Source of the DNA: Nicotiana tabacum
Lineage: Eukaryota; Streptophyta; Magnoliopsida; Solanales; Solanaceae
Length of the DNA: 64,000 bases
NCBI RefSeq assembly: GCF_000715075.1
Contig: NC_134103.1
Coordinates: forward strand, 52,754,730-52,818,729
Direction of reading: 5' to 3'
In this document: in pieces, positions 51,037 to 62,187 of the stretch
Position numbering within the stretch: the first letter of the stretch is position 1
Layout: the number at the start of each line of letters is the position of its first letter
Notes under the pieces: model-generated
What the model was told of the DNA's origin: nothing
Databases searched by the model: none
Seen by the model: the letters and a program-made list of their open reading frames with translations, nothing else
Translations under genes and position numbers: made by a program

Positions 51037-51452
51037 TCTTCGGAGAAATGTCATCATTTCTTCTTGCTGCTCAAAAAGAAGAACAACTTCGAATGGACCC
51101 CGGAATGTCAACATGCTTTGAAGGATTTGAAAAGGTATTTGTCAAGTCCTTCATTGTTATCGAAACCGGAAGAAGGAAAAAATATTTGGTCTACTTAGCA
51201 GTCTTGGAGGTAGTGGTATGTGTTGTTTTAGTCCGTGAGGACAAAGGTACGCAATCTCCTATCTATTATGTCAGTAAAATTTTAATGGGAGCAGAAACTT
51301 GTTACCCGCATGTAGAAAAATTGCCCTTAGGTGTCGTAGTCACCGCTCGAAAACTAAGGCCTTATTTCCAATGTCATCTAATAGCTGTGGTGACCACTTT
51401 TCTCCAACGGAATATCCTTCATAAACCAAAACCTTTGGGTAGGCTGGCGTAG
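51033..51452 (+). pseudogene. Tat RNase H, first copy (degraded)
   Basis: Follows RT by a frame step. Recognisable blocks are KYLVYLAVLEVVVCVVLVRE, SPIYYVSKILMGAETCYPHV and VVTARKLRPYFQCH. The first block has lost the catalytic Asp seen in functional RNase H. Tat elements carry this degenerate RNase H plus a second one, found here at 51610-54700. Confidence 0.78.
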
Positions 51453-51609
51453 CGGGACATCGAAATGAGTGAATTTGACATATAATATAAACCTAGGATT
51501 GCGATCAAGTCACAAGTTTTGATTGACTTTGTGGCTGATTTCAGTCCCGGACTGTTACCTTTAGCAGCCAAAGAAGAAGTGATGGTGTCAGAAATGACAT
51601 AAGGAGTTT

Positions 51610-54600
51610 GGACCCTATTCACGGATGGAGCTTCGAACATAAAACGGCTCGGGCTCATCATAGTACTAACTATGCAATGGGAGAAAACCCTAAGGCATGC
51701 TATAAGAACGTTCCCGATTGTCATGCCCCGATATCGGGAAGCGCGATCGGCACTCAATCAAGATATCCCGGTTAAGCAAGCCTATTAGATACCTTCTACC
51801 CAACCTTGCCCATTAACAATATAAGAACCATTACATGAGAAGAGTCAAGTATTCCACAATATTTTCCACTACTAAAGGATATTCATTTATGATTTCCAAA
51901 ATATAACAAGTTTACTGATATGATAAAAGCATGTTTGCCTAAATACTAACACTTACTAGTTTAATTCCTAATATCATATACCACCCACAACCTGTCCACA
52001 GAGCCTCAAAGTACAACCGAAGAGTAGTATGGATGTGCCGACGACAAGGCCCCGATTATACCTCAAAATGTAACGTACAACGTCAAATGACATGAAGCCC
52101 GAAACAGAGTAGGGCTCACCAAAATCTACTGAATAGAGAGTAACTGCTAACGAGGGTCAAAACCACTTGCTGACGAATCACCTGCATCCACTGAAGATGC
52201 AGCGACCCCGGCAAAAAGGGATGCTAGTACATAGGGAATAATACTAGTATGTAAAGCTAAATGTCCACTTTCAAAATAGAATACCATTATAAGAAAGGGA
52301 AAACCATAGAAATAGCAAGTTACAATCAACAATATTCAAATGCCCAGTTAACACATACAAGTTTTCAAAATACAAAAAATAATATAAATTTTTGGTTGGG
52401 AGATTATTAGCACCGATATACCACCATATTTTTAGCACGGAGTCCGATCACGCCCGATCGGCCAGGCCATCTCCCCAAAGACAATGTGGTTTGACATGTG
52501 ATGCAAAAAAAGGTGTTACCAAGAGTAGTACCACCATGTGCGCAACATGGCGTCCGATCTCCACCCGATCGGCTAGGCCGCCTTCCCACATATGCCGTGT
52601 GGGTTGACTTTACAATTCACAGGTAATATTAATCTCATCCCAAATAAGAGAAATAATCACAATCCATCACCATCCACCCCTACACCGACACGTGTAGTTT
52701 CGGGTGTGGGCCTTATAACCCACCCTTCCTCGATTTGCTAATAATACTCCCAAAAGAATTTTTGGTTTACACACAAGGGAAACAAAAGCACAAATGTATT
52801 TATCTCATCATCTTTCACATTGTATAAACCTTCATTAGTATTTTCAACCACTCACAACAACAATATTTCCTTGGCTTTTTTGGCCATTCACAAGATTCAT
52901 TATTCATGGCACGACGGCTGTACTTCATATTCCACACTTTCTTTTCTTTACTTGCAAGGATCATCAACATAAATATCAACATATAGAGTATTCCGAAAAT
53001 TAAAACTTTAAGTTATTAGCGATGAAGACTTAAACATAATGAATTCCTTTCCAAGAAATGAAGTAAAATTGTTGGCAATCAAAGCACAAGTTAGAAGCAT
53101 AAATGAGTAACACATTATTTAATCTTGAAATACTTTTCCCAAAAAGGGCAATACACAATTTCAACTCATGAATATATATAAGAGCTAAAGACACATTGGA
53201 AACACTTACAAAGTATAGCATTACTTAAAACAACCACGTTTAGGCACATGTATAACTCTTATTATTGGCACGGGCACATGTACAACATACCTTGCCTCGA
53301 GCCTTTTTGAATTACTACAGTATTCCGTAATTCTTAGCTTATTCGATTTATTTACAAATATAGCAAAATTGAACACATATTAGGAGAGAGTTTATGGTTC
53401 CAGCTCATTTGAGCATTTTATCAAACACTATGTGGGTATTATAATTTCAAGGTCCTCCCATGGTGGATTCTTTCACCCCACTACCCAAATTCTACCCAAT
53501 TTACCTAAACATTCTCCCCCCCAACCCTTGATAGTACATGCATGTAAAAATAAACAACTCCCACACCCAAGAATTGCCTTACTAATTACCTATGTTTTGT
53601 TAAATTTTGAAATTGAGGGTTACGGTGTAGAATCTTACCTCTAGGATGAAGACCTAGTGTATTTTCCTTGTTTATCTTCCAAGATTTGAGTAAGAATTGA
53701 GGAACAATTGGTTGAAGAACTCTCTTCCTCTCTAGAGCACTTTCTTACTCTCAAAATGTCAGGTTCTTACTTAAGAAATGGTCCATAGAATCTATATAAC
53801 AAAATGGGGTTGAGTTATAAAAACCAAGAAAAATGAAGCTCCGAAACAGAATCTGCAGTTGCATATGCGACCGCATAATGCTTCTGCGGTCCGCAAAATG
53901 GGCAGTGGAATGGCCCTTTGGAACTGGGCACAGCTTTCTGGCATGCGACGTTCTGCAGTCCGCATATCAATTCTGCGGTCGCAAAGCGGACCGCAAAATC
54001 TCCTCCCAGAATTCCTAATGTCGATCCTGCGATGCAATCGGCGGCCCGCAAAGTAATTCTGCGGCCGCATAATAGACCGCATAATGGCCCATAAACTTTG
54101 CTCAAGTTTCTGCTTCACTCTCCGGCCATTCTGCGTCCCGTAGAGTGATTCTTCGGCCGCATAGTGGGCCGCAAAAATGTCTTTTTTTGCCAATATTTTC
54201 CTTTAACTCCCTAGCGTACTATTCGACCCAAAAAGTCTGCACCGCGGCGAGCTTGGTGGCTGCACAGAATTTCTACCATCACCAAACATATTAGCCTACC
54301 TCGCCACCACGGAACCTCAGGTTTTAGGTGAAATTTTACGGGGCCTTATACCAATGACTAATAATGAGGCAGAGTATAAAGCTTTGATTGCAGGACTCGA
54401 ATTGGCCCGGGGACTGGACTCTGAGGTCATAGAAATTAAATGCGACTCCTAGGTGGTGGTAAATCAGGTCTACGAGATCTTCGAAGCTAAGGAGGAATAC
54501 ATGCAACAATACGTAATGAAGGTTCAGGCTCTGCTCGCTCGGTTCCGAGAGTGGTCAATCATGCATATCCCGAGGGAAGAAAATGCAGAAGCAGACGCAT

Positions 54601-54700
54601 TAGCTAACCTTGGCTCGTCCACAAAAATGAAAGGATCAGACTTGGTACGGTCGTACAGCTTATGCACTCGGTTCTGGACGCTGATAGCAATTACAAGGTA
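51610..54700 (+). pseudogene. Tat second RNase H, split by a solo LTR
   Basis: Left half (51610-51718) reads FTDGASNIKRLGLIIVL and HAIRTFP; the coding then stops at the LTR inserted at 51719-54350. Right half (54356-54700) resumes MTNNEAEYKALIAGLELARG, VIEIKCDS then TAG where the family has Gln, VVVNQVYEIF and REENAEADALANLGSS. The D, E, D residues expected of an archaeal-type RNase H are visible in FTDGAS, NNEAEY and KCDS. Split and stop make it non-functional. Confidence 0.85.
51719..54350 (-). mobile_element. solo LTR (2.6 kb) inside the second RNase H
   Basis: Runs TGTCATGCCCCG to CGGGGCCTTATA (decayed CGGGGTGTTACA). TSD ccgat (51714-51718) / ccaat (54351-54355), one difference. Same family as 12336-16200: shared cctgcatccactgaagatgcagc-type block at 52185 and 12750 and the gcggtccgca-rich end (53870-54180 versus 15660-15830). 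No coding region. Confidence 0.8.
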
Positions 54701-54749
54701 AACGCGACTAGTCTGGTCTGGGACTAGAGAAATGCAAATTATTGACTAT

Positions 54750-55945
54750 CTCGAACATAGCATACTGCCTGAGGATCCTAAGGCAACTCGGGCGCTACGA
54801 ACTAAGGTAGGATGATATAGTTTCAAAGGAGGTCAATTATACATAAAATCTTTTCAAGGCCCGTTGGCCCGATGTTTGGGAGCCTTTGGGGCTAACTATG
54901 TTATGCGAGAAGTCCAAAAAGTGATATGTCGAGCGCAGATTCCTTAGTACTAAAGTTAATAAGGGTAGGATACTATTGGCCCCAGATGGAATAAGATGCA
55001 CAAGCTTATGTTCAAAAGTGCAATAAATGTCAACGCTATGCACCATTTGTACATCAACCGGCAGAGCCATTGCATTCATTTCTGTCACCATGGCCGTTTA
55101 TGAAATGGGGGATGGATATTGTCGGACCGATGCCACTAGCCACCGGCAAGGTAAGAATTCTTTTGATTTTAAATGACTAATTTTCTAAGTAGGTTGAAGC
55201 AGGTCCTTACTAGAAGATCGGCGAACGTGAAGTAGCTGATTTCTTATGGGAGAACATAATTTGCTGATTTGGAATACCTACGACAATGGACCATAATTTA
55301 TAGGTGCAAAAATCACAAATTTCCTCGAAGACTTGAAAATCAAGACGATCACATCATCACCATATCATCCAAGCGCAAACGGTCAAGTAGAATCAACGAA
55401 CAAAGTGATCATACAAAATCTTAAAAAGAGATTGGAAGCAGCTGAAGGAAAATGTCCTGAAGAGCTTCCAGGTGTAGTGTGGGCATATCGAACAACAACC
55501 AAATCAAGCACGGGGGAGACTCCTTTTTTCTTGTGTATGGGGAAGAAGCCCTGACCCCGGTGGAAGTAGGTGAACCTGCCATGAGATATTTTCAGCAAAA
55601 TGAAGAAGAGAACAGTGAAGCAATGTTAGTCAATTTGGAATTGCTCGACGAACGCAGGGACTTGACATATATAAGGATGGTAGCTCAAAAGCAATAAATA
55701 CAGAGATATTACAATCTAATGGCCAACCTCCATTACTTCAAAGTGGGAGACTTGGTTTTAAGGAAATTAACTCAGAACACCCGGGAACTCAATGCGAGAA
55801 AGTTGGGACCAATGTGGGAAGGCCCTTACCGAGTTTCAACTATCACCGGGAATGGGTCATACGAGTTATAAAATCAAGATGGAGAAAAGTTTCCAAGCAA
55901 CCGGAACGTGGCACACCTCAAAAGGTATTATTGCCGATGAACATC
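54750..55945 (+). pseudogene. Tat integrase (broken)
   Basis: Zinc-binding CxxC as KCNKCQRYAPFVHQPAEPLH, first catalytic Asp in MKWGMDIVGP, second Asp in YDNGP (55283-55297, followed by a stop), and Glu in PYHPSANGQVESTNK. Further conserved blocks are ELPGVVWAYRTT, SSTGETPF, VEVGEPAMRYF and FKVGDLVLRKL. Several stops and indels (around 55180, 55260, 55530 and 55695) break it. It ends at about 55945 (VAHLKRYYC equivalent), after which the 3' non-coding part begins. Confidence 0.86.
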
Positions 55946-56816
55946 ACCTATACTAAAAGTATGTGTTGCACTCTTTTTCCCTTTGTCCTATTTTTTTTCC
56001 CAATTGGGTTTTTCTGACAAGGTTTTTAATGAGGTAGAAACGGAAAGCATACTATGAAGGAAGTTTCAACAGCAGTAATAAGATCTTTTAATGACAAGGC
56101 ACACAAGCGAAGAACCATTACGAAGCGGTTAGATAGTCTTTTGCTCGATAGCAAAATTCCTATCAGAAAGTGGAGTTTGATGTCGAACAGAGATCACCAA
56201 CCATTCACAAGTGCAAGTCGCTAGGGGATTGTTAGATAATCTTTGGCTCGTTAGCATAAATTCCTAAGGGGAAGTGAATTTGCTACCGAATTGAAGATTA
56301 TCTAGCAATTCACTAGTGGAATTCTCGAAAGTATAAAACTCCTAGTGTTCGAATTTGCATTCTTCACATTCGAACACTTGGGAGGGGAGGGATGATATGA
56401 GGATATGGAAACAACGACTACCATTTCGACCGGAATACGAAACCCGGAAACATGATTGTATCATTGGGACTAGGGAGTGCACGGCCAGCCCCGCAGAAAC
56501 AAGATGTACAAGTTAGCCACAAGAAATGGCAATTTGTTTTTCGCAAAACGAATGCTTATGTACTTTTGAAAATGGAAGGAATAAATTAATGTCCATTTAT
56601 TTCTATCTTGTTTCTTGTCTGAACAATGAATTGATTTTATCATTTGAAAGTTAAAAAAGTACTTCAAATGCTAGTGCCGTAATGAACAGGAGACGTCCTC
56701 TTCAAGAGCACCGTAAACATAAGAGGGCCCTCTCTTATAAAAAGCCTCACGTTAAAGGGTTGATTTCTGAAGAGCTTATACTTGAAATCCAAATGCTTTT
56801 TGGGGAAAATACACCC
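55946..56816 (+). other. Tat 3' non-coding region with a ~103-bp direct repeat
   Basis: No gene. gttagatagtcttttgctcg at 56128 and gttagataatctttggctcg at 56231 head two related copies. Ends at ggggaaaatacaccc directly before the tRNA-derived sequence. Confidence 0.65.
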
Positions 56817-56818
56817 AA

Positions 56819-56858
56819 AACCTTGTGGTCGTGGGTTCGGGCCCCACGGTTGGCACCA
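56819..56858 (+). other. tRNA-Lys 3' half with CCA, a copied reverse-transcription primer
   Basis: Forty bases starting aaccttgtggtcgtgggttc and ending ggttggcacca match the 3' half of plant tRNA-Lys(CUU) from about position 37 to the terminal CCA, with three differences by eye (from memory of that tRNA). CCA is not encoded in plant nuclear tRNA genes, so this derives from a mature tRNA. It abuts the inverted LTR B, exactly where the primer of that LTR would sit. One difference (A to G in the T-loop ttcgggc) falls on the position that carries m1A58 in tRNAs. Confidence 0.78.
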
Positions 56859-56861
56859 AAT

Positions 56862-57450
56862 TGTTTACCTGTTAAATGATACAGTTGAATTTATACGTGG
56901 TTTATATATAAGTGAATTAATTTGATCAAAAAAATAAAAGATGAATTAAACAGAAATATAAGACTTAGCCTTAATATTGGAATAGATGGAAAATACTTTG
57001 GCTCCGGGTGCAGAGCTACCGGGAACAATAAGAACAAGACAAATAAGCCAGAAAGTAAAATTTTATTGAGCTTTTGATATAATATAGTGTATGCTTGTCA
57101 GAAAATTCGTGTCCTTTAGAATGATAGTAGAGCTCACTATTTATAGCTGCACCTAGGGAATAAGGTCCCAGGATTAAACTCCTTTTTAATGACAATTATG
57201 AGGTCTATTGAAGGATGTGTAATGGCGGACAGTGAATTCCATATTCTCTGTAACGGATCATGCACATAATGTTGTAGAATATTCTTCATTGAATGCTACC
57301 GGATGGCTGCATTAATTTTGTCGTTATGAGTAACATTCTCTTAGGTGACAAGCGAGATCATTGTCTTCGGGTTTAGCTATCTTCTGCCTTTTGTTCCACA
57401 TGTCGCTTTCTCATGCGATCATTAAATATGAACATATTTTACCCCATACA
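56862..57450 (-). repeat. LTR B (inverted Tat LTR)
   Basis: 589 bp, plus strand TGTTTACCTG to TTACCCCATACA, reverse complement of the A-type LTR. Left neighbour is the tRNA remnant; right neighbour is an inverted copy of LTR A's genomic flank. Confidence 0.9.
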
Positions 57451-57552
57451 AGGGCTAGGGTTGACTTTTTGGTTGACTTTGCATATTTATTTAAAGATTC
57501 GACCTTTATCGATTGTGTTTGATTTCGATAGAATTATTTAATGTTATTGAGT
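57451..57552 (-). repeat. inverted copy of the genomic DNA flanking LTR A
   Basis: Reverse complement of 46919-47020, about 92% identical by eye (8 or so differences), including aaagtcaaccaaaaagtcaa. In both places it touches the same LTR end. It is absent next to LTRs C and D. Confidence 0.85.
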
Positions 57553-57592
57553 ATTTATACCCCATACAGATAGTCCCCCTGCTTTCCGGTGG
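57553..57592 (-). other. 16-bp LTR stub and polypurine tract
   Basis: Minus strand: caccggaaagcagggggact then atc and TGTATGGGGTATAAAT. It shows that the sequence to the right entered an LTR start normally and then switched to the flank copy. Confidence 0.75.
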
Positions 57593-57938
57593 CATAACTT
57601 TGTGTCACCGGAAAGTTGGTAGAAATAACTTTTTTGGCGGGAAATTCTCTGATCCGCTCTGAAAAGTTTCTGACGGTTGATTAGACACGCGTCTCTCCGC
57701 ATTTGATGCTCTGAACGGGCGTCATCCTACGATTTAGGATCTCGTTTGCTGGTTATTGAGGTAATTATAGCCACAATGTTAGCCGCCTATACCTTTACTT
57801 ATATGCATCAAACCTCTTTATTTACGCTTCATAATTCTCTACACTTTTTCGAACTCTCTTTACTCAACTCGTACTTTATCTTCAAGGTTTATTTAACTTT
57901 CTTCTGGAGAGAAAACTTCAATCCTTTTCTGATAAGAA
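57593..57938 (+). promoter_or_regulatory. candidate promoter and leader of the antisense-type gene
   Basis: About 345 bp between PPT and ATG, kept in all three copies (also 61538-61885 and, inverted, 62476-62823). It includes ggttgattagac, cgtcatcctacgatttag and a pyrimidine-rich leader. Its conservation in an element's 3' end suggests a promoter firing inward, against the LTR. Inferred only. Confidence 0.4.
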
Positions 57939-58605
57939 ATGGCCTCCTCTTACAGAAACCTTAGTTCTTCAAAGAACAAAGAAAAAGCTGATGAGGTCGT
58001 TCCTCATACTGTAAGCACTATCATCCCAAAGAGTCTTGTTACCACCAAAGACATTGAAGAGAAGTATCCTTCCTCTCACCTTTGTACGTGGCCCGTTAGC
58101 GTATATCCTTCTTCCATCCATCCTTCCAGTATTCCTGCTGTGAAGGAAGACTGTCACTGTCAAGATTTAGACATTATCTCTCCTGACTGGCGGAGCGGGT
58201 AACCCTACCTAGGAAGGATTTTACATATTTCTACATGTATCCCTTCACCTTGGGACCTTTCTCTTTGAGTGGAGAGCTTGACTCCATCATCATGGAGTTT
58301 TGCATCCTCTACCAGGTGTGCTTGGCGAAAATAAGTCCTTCTGTGTGGAGGACAGTCGCTTGTCTTCGAAACCTGTTCCAGAAGACAGGAGAAGAGCTAA
58401 CCCTAGCTCGATTGATGAACCTCTATTCCCCCAAGATCTTCCGTGGGGGGATGATATTTTTCTGCAAGCGCAGCCACCATGCTCTCCTATCCAACATGGA
58501 TGATAAAAAATGACCGTGGGTGAATAGAATAGTTTGTTTCAGTCGCCACCAGGGACATCATTTTGGCTACGGCTTCATCCTTCCCAAAATTATGGAACCG
58601 CCCTT

Positions 58606-58684
58606 GTAAGTTCACCATTTGTCTTTTCTTGTGTTAAAGATCATTCCATATTGCTATTAACCCTTCTTCTTTCGCTTAATTTAG
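58606..58684 (+). other. intron 1 of the antisense-type gene
   Basis: gtaagttcacc to a pyrimidine-rich ttcttctttcgcttaatttag, 79 bp. Joining restores the frame into the STWWVPPRVKGMDKWVQKIL block. Confidence 0.75.
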
Positions 58685-58816
58685 CGACTTGGTGGGTTCC
58701 ACCTAGGGTTAAAGGTATGGACAAGTGGGTCCAAAAAATTTTGGATGTTACTATGCCCGAGACCCGTACGTGGAAAGAATTGTCCCTTAAATATAGGTAG
58801 AAGGTCAAAAATCATG

Positions 58817-58890
58817 GTAAGCCAAACTCATCATGTTTTTACCTTTTCATATAAGGAAGTTGTTTAACATTTCTCTCCTATCGGATTAAG
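58817..58890 (+). other. intron 2 of the antisense-type gene
   Basis: catg|gtaagcc to cggattaag|gtctacc, 74 bp. Splicing joins KVKNH to GLPQGSVVAPEEDVL in frame. Confidence 0.75.
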
Positions 58891-59798
58891 GTCTACCCCA
58901 GGGCTCAGTTGTCGCCCCCGAGGAGGACGTTTTGGCTAATCCTGCTGATGCGGCGAGGCTGCTGCAGGAGGATTTTACACAGACAAGTGTCTCTAGGCTT
59001 GCTTGGTATGATTTTGTCTTCTCGGAGTCCCCGACTAGAGAACATGCAACCAAACAGAAGACGTTCCTCCGCACCCGGGGGAAATAATAAAAAGGCGAAT
59101 TGTGCCTCTCCTAAATCGTCTCTGGAAGTTGTGGTGATGAGTCCCCCGCCCGGGCCGGCCATAGACACCATAATGATTGATGATGATGGGAAGCCAACGA
59201 GGAGAGGGCTTCTCTACATAGAAGACGACGACCTTGCTCAGCTCAACAGACTGCTCAATCTGTCGAGTTAGTTACACCAACTGAGGACGATACATCTGCA
59301 CTCTGTGGGGAGTATGAGATGGTAGAAAATTCTACTTCTCGCTTCCAGATCTAAGTCGACATGCCCGATATCATGAAGCTGAGTATCGAGTCCCTGCCGT
59401 CATCGGTTGATGAGCAACCAATAACCAGCACTGCACTTACCACAACCACTTCTCATCCTTTAACGCCATCTGCTTCGTCTCCTTCTTCACCAACTCTTCC
59501 TTCACCACCACCAACTATTACATCATCTCCACCAGCCACAACTGCCCGAGAAGAGGATGCCCCTCTCCCTCAGTCCCAGTTTGTGGGAACTTGGGGCAAA
59601 ATTATGCTGCCCCCTCTGAAGATCCGGAAAGAAGGAGGAGCATTACTCTCTTGGTTTCCACTGGATGACACCTGCTGTCCCGGCTGGTAGAACTTGCAAA
59701 CTATCTGAAGCCTTTGACTTCAGAAAAAAGATAGGGAAAAGATACAAGCTATCATGGGAGAGTATTTGTTGAACAATGCTATGCAAACCGCAACAATG

Positions 59799-59876
59799 GT
59801 ATATGCTTGGTTTCCTTCATTATTTCTTCTATCTTGGATATAGTAGGATTTTAAATTTGCATTCTTAGTTGTGTAG
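59799..59876 (+). other. intron 3 of the antisense-type gene
   Basis: acaatg|gtatatgc to ttgtgtag|gccaac, 78 bp. Splicing joins EYLLNNAMQTATM to ANFLASEGLQRL in frame. Confidence 0.72.
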
Positions 59877-60749
59877 GCCAACTTTCTTGCTTCCGAGGGC
59901 CTCCAAAGGTTGATTCGAGATAAGGAGGAACTTACTTCCGAGCGGGATCGACATTTGGCCGAGCGGGACCGAACTGCTGCTCCCCTCTCAGAGCTGTAAG
60001 CTAAAGCTGCTGAGGCCATTATGTTGGAGGCTCTGTTGTAGCAAAGCGAGCAAGAAGTAAAGACCCTTAGCCAAGAAGTCTCCCCGTTGAGGGCTCAGCT
60101 TGAAAAAGGTAGGGCAAAATGTGTCAAAATCCGTAATGTCGTTCTTGCTGCATCCGTTCGTGAGGATGTCTCCGCTAATAGATTGAATAATTTGGATGTG
60201 GCCTTGAACTCCAAAAAAGAAGATCTTGCTGCTGCCGGGGTGAAGTATGCCCAATTGGAGGAAAAGCATAAAAGGACCACTGAGCATAATAGACTTTTCA
60301 GCTCTATTGTTCGTAGTCTCGATGTCAGCCTCCTGTCCATTAGATCCGCACGAGAAAACCTTTTTTGCCGAGGTTGACCAACTTAAAGAAAAACTCAAGT
60401 GCCGAGCAACTTCCCTCCTTGTTGAAAAATATATGCTATGTACAGCATGAGGAGAAAATACTTGGAAGAAGCTAAAGCCGGTGTCATTGACTTTGATGCC
60501 GAAATCGCTAAAGCCCGTGAGCTGGAGTTAGCTGCTAAAAGGGGTTTTCCGGCCAGTCCCGATGCTACTGATTCTTTTGATTCCGGTTATGAGTTCTCAG
60601 GAATTGAAGAGGAACCTGAGGACGAAGATGCTGAAGGCTTAAATGGTGAAGGCCAAGATACAGAACCGGCGACAAATCTACCCACTTCTCCTGGGGCGCG
60701 ATTGCTTCTCTTCCTCCAGGTTCCGGGGATGCAACAACTTAGTCCTTGA

Positions 60750-60930
60750 TTTCCTTTTCAAACTTTTGTACTTGTGCTGTTTGGCAGATTTTTTGTAAAT
60801 AAAAACACTTTATCGTTCAAGTATAAGTTTCCCTTTCAATGTACTTTCGTTTAAACATTTGCACAAATTTGCTCTTTGCGTCTTTTTTTGTTTAAGTGCT
60901 TGTGCAAGTTTTACTGTTTACGTCTGATCA
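60750..60930 (+). other. 3' non-coding part of the antisense-type gene
   Basis: Contains gtaaataaaaacactttatcg (about 60795), a plausible polyadenylation signal region. No gene. Confidence 0.5.
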
Positions 60931-61515
60931 TACCCGTAAAATGGCACGGTTGAATTTATGCGTGATTTATAGACAAGTGAATTAATTAGATCCAAAAAAT
61001 AATAGATGAATTAAACAAAAATATAAGACTTAGCCTTAAAATTGAAATATACGACAGAAACCGTGGTTCCGGGCGCAGAGCTACCGGGAACAATAAGAAC
61101 AATACAAATAAGCAAATAAGTAAAATGTTATTGAGCTTTTGATAGAATATAGTGTATGATTGTCAGAAAATTAATGTCCTTTACAATGATAGTATAGCTC
61201 ACTATTTATAGCTACACCTAAGTAAGAAGGTCTTAGGATTAAGCTCCTCTTTAATGACAATTATGAGGGCCATTGAAGAATGTGCAATGGAGGACAGTGA
61301 ATGTCAAATTCTCTAAAATGGATCATGCACTTAATGCTGTAGAATATTCTTCACTGAATGCTTTTGGATGGCGGCATTAATTTTGTCATTATGAGTATCA
61401 TTCTCTCCGGTGACAAGCAAGATCATTGCCTTCGGGTTTAGCTATCTTCTGCCTTCAGTTCCACATGTTGCTTTCTTATGCGATCATTAAATATAAACAT
61501 ATTTTACCCCATACA
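60931..61515 (-). repeat. LTR C (inverted Tat LTR)
   Basis: Plus strand tacccgtaaaatggcacgg to ttaccccataca; the first bases (TGTTT) are lost or disrupted. PPT follows at 61516-61538. It is the 3' LTR of an inverted copy. Confidence 0.85.
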
Positions 61516-61885
61516 GATAGTCCCCCTGCTTTCCGGTGTCATAACTTTGTGTCACCGGGATGTAGGTAAAAATACCTTTTTGGTGGGAAATTCTCTAATC
61601 CCCTTTGGAAAGTTTCTGATGGTTGATTAGACGCACGTCTCTCCACATTTGATGCCCCGAACACGCGTCATCCTACGATTTAGCATCACTTTTTTCGGTT
61701 ATCGAGGTAATTATGGCCACGATTTTAGCCTCATATACATTTACTTATACGCATGAAACCTCTTTCATTTACGCTTCTTAATTCTCTACACTTTTTCGAA
61801 CTCTCTATACTCAACTCGTACTTTGTCTTCTAGCTTTCTTTAACCTTTTTCCTGAGAGAGAACTTCCCTCATTTTCTGATAAGAA

Positions 61886-62187
61886 ATGGCCTCCTCTTCC
61901 AGAAACCCTAGTTCTTCAAAGAACAAAAGTAAGGCTGATGATGTTGTTCCTCCTACGGTAAGCACTATCATCCCAAAGAGTCTGGTTACCAGTAAAGACT
62001 TTGAAGAGAAGTATCCTTCCGCTCACCTTCGTATGTCGTACATTAGCGTATATCCTTATTTTATCCGTCTAGTATTCCTGCTGTGAATGAAGAATGCCAC
62101 AGTCAAGATTTAGACATTATCGCTCCCGACCTGGCGGAGTGAATAACCTTACCCAGGAAGGATTTTACGTATTTTTACACGTATCCC
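61886..62187 (+). pseudogene. antisense-type gene, N-terminal fragment, copy 2
   Basis: MASSSRNPSSSKNKSKADDV and PKSLVTSKDFEEKYPS match the long copy's start. It breaks off near 62187 at the palindrome centre (tacacgtatccc then inverted sequence). A nonsense codon (TGA) follows DLAE, where the inverted copy has Trp. Lies downstream of LTR C's PPT, opposite in sense to that LTR. Confidence 0.82.

Larger units (their letters stand above)
57939..60749 (+). pseudogene. antisense-type Tat gene, longest copy, with three spliceosomal introns
   Basis: Opposite in sense to its own LTR (B). Starts MASSYRNLSSSKNKEK, then PKSLVTTKDIEEKYPS, and YPFTLGPFSLSGELDS through CLRNLFQKTGEELTLARL, which resembles the plant domain called putative gypsy-type transposon (PF04195; my recollection). 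A middle Ser/Thr/Pro-rich part (59361-59570) is followed by a long coiled coil (about 59880-60520) and an acidic tail near 60600-60680. Three GT..AG introns of 74-79 bp interrupt it. Frameshifts (1-nt loss near 58190, extra A near 58506, others at 59080, 59650-59730 and 60365) and stops (58800, 59998, 60040) disable it. Function unknown. Confidence 0.75.

Noticed and set aside
55814..56017. Separate small gene after integrase
   Set aside because: It is the C-terminal part of the Tat integrase read across a frameshift, running into non-coding DNA.
56819..56858. A tRNA-Lys gene
   Set aside because: Only the 3' half is present, CCA is included (not encoded in plant nuclear tRNA genes), and it abuts an LTR at the primer position.
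56862..61515. Simple minus-strand Tat element nested in the plus-strand one (LTR B and C as its two LTRs)
   Set aside because: Both LTRs B and C have the PPT side on the right and gene starts to the right. A normal element would have PBS, gag and pol before its right LTR, and no gag or pol lies between them.
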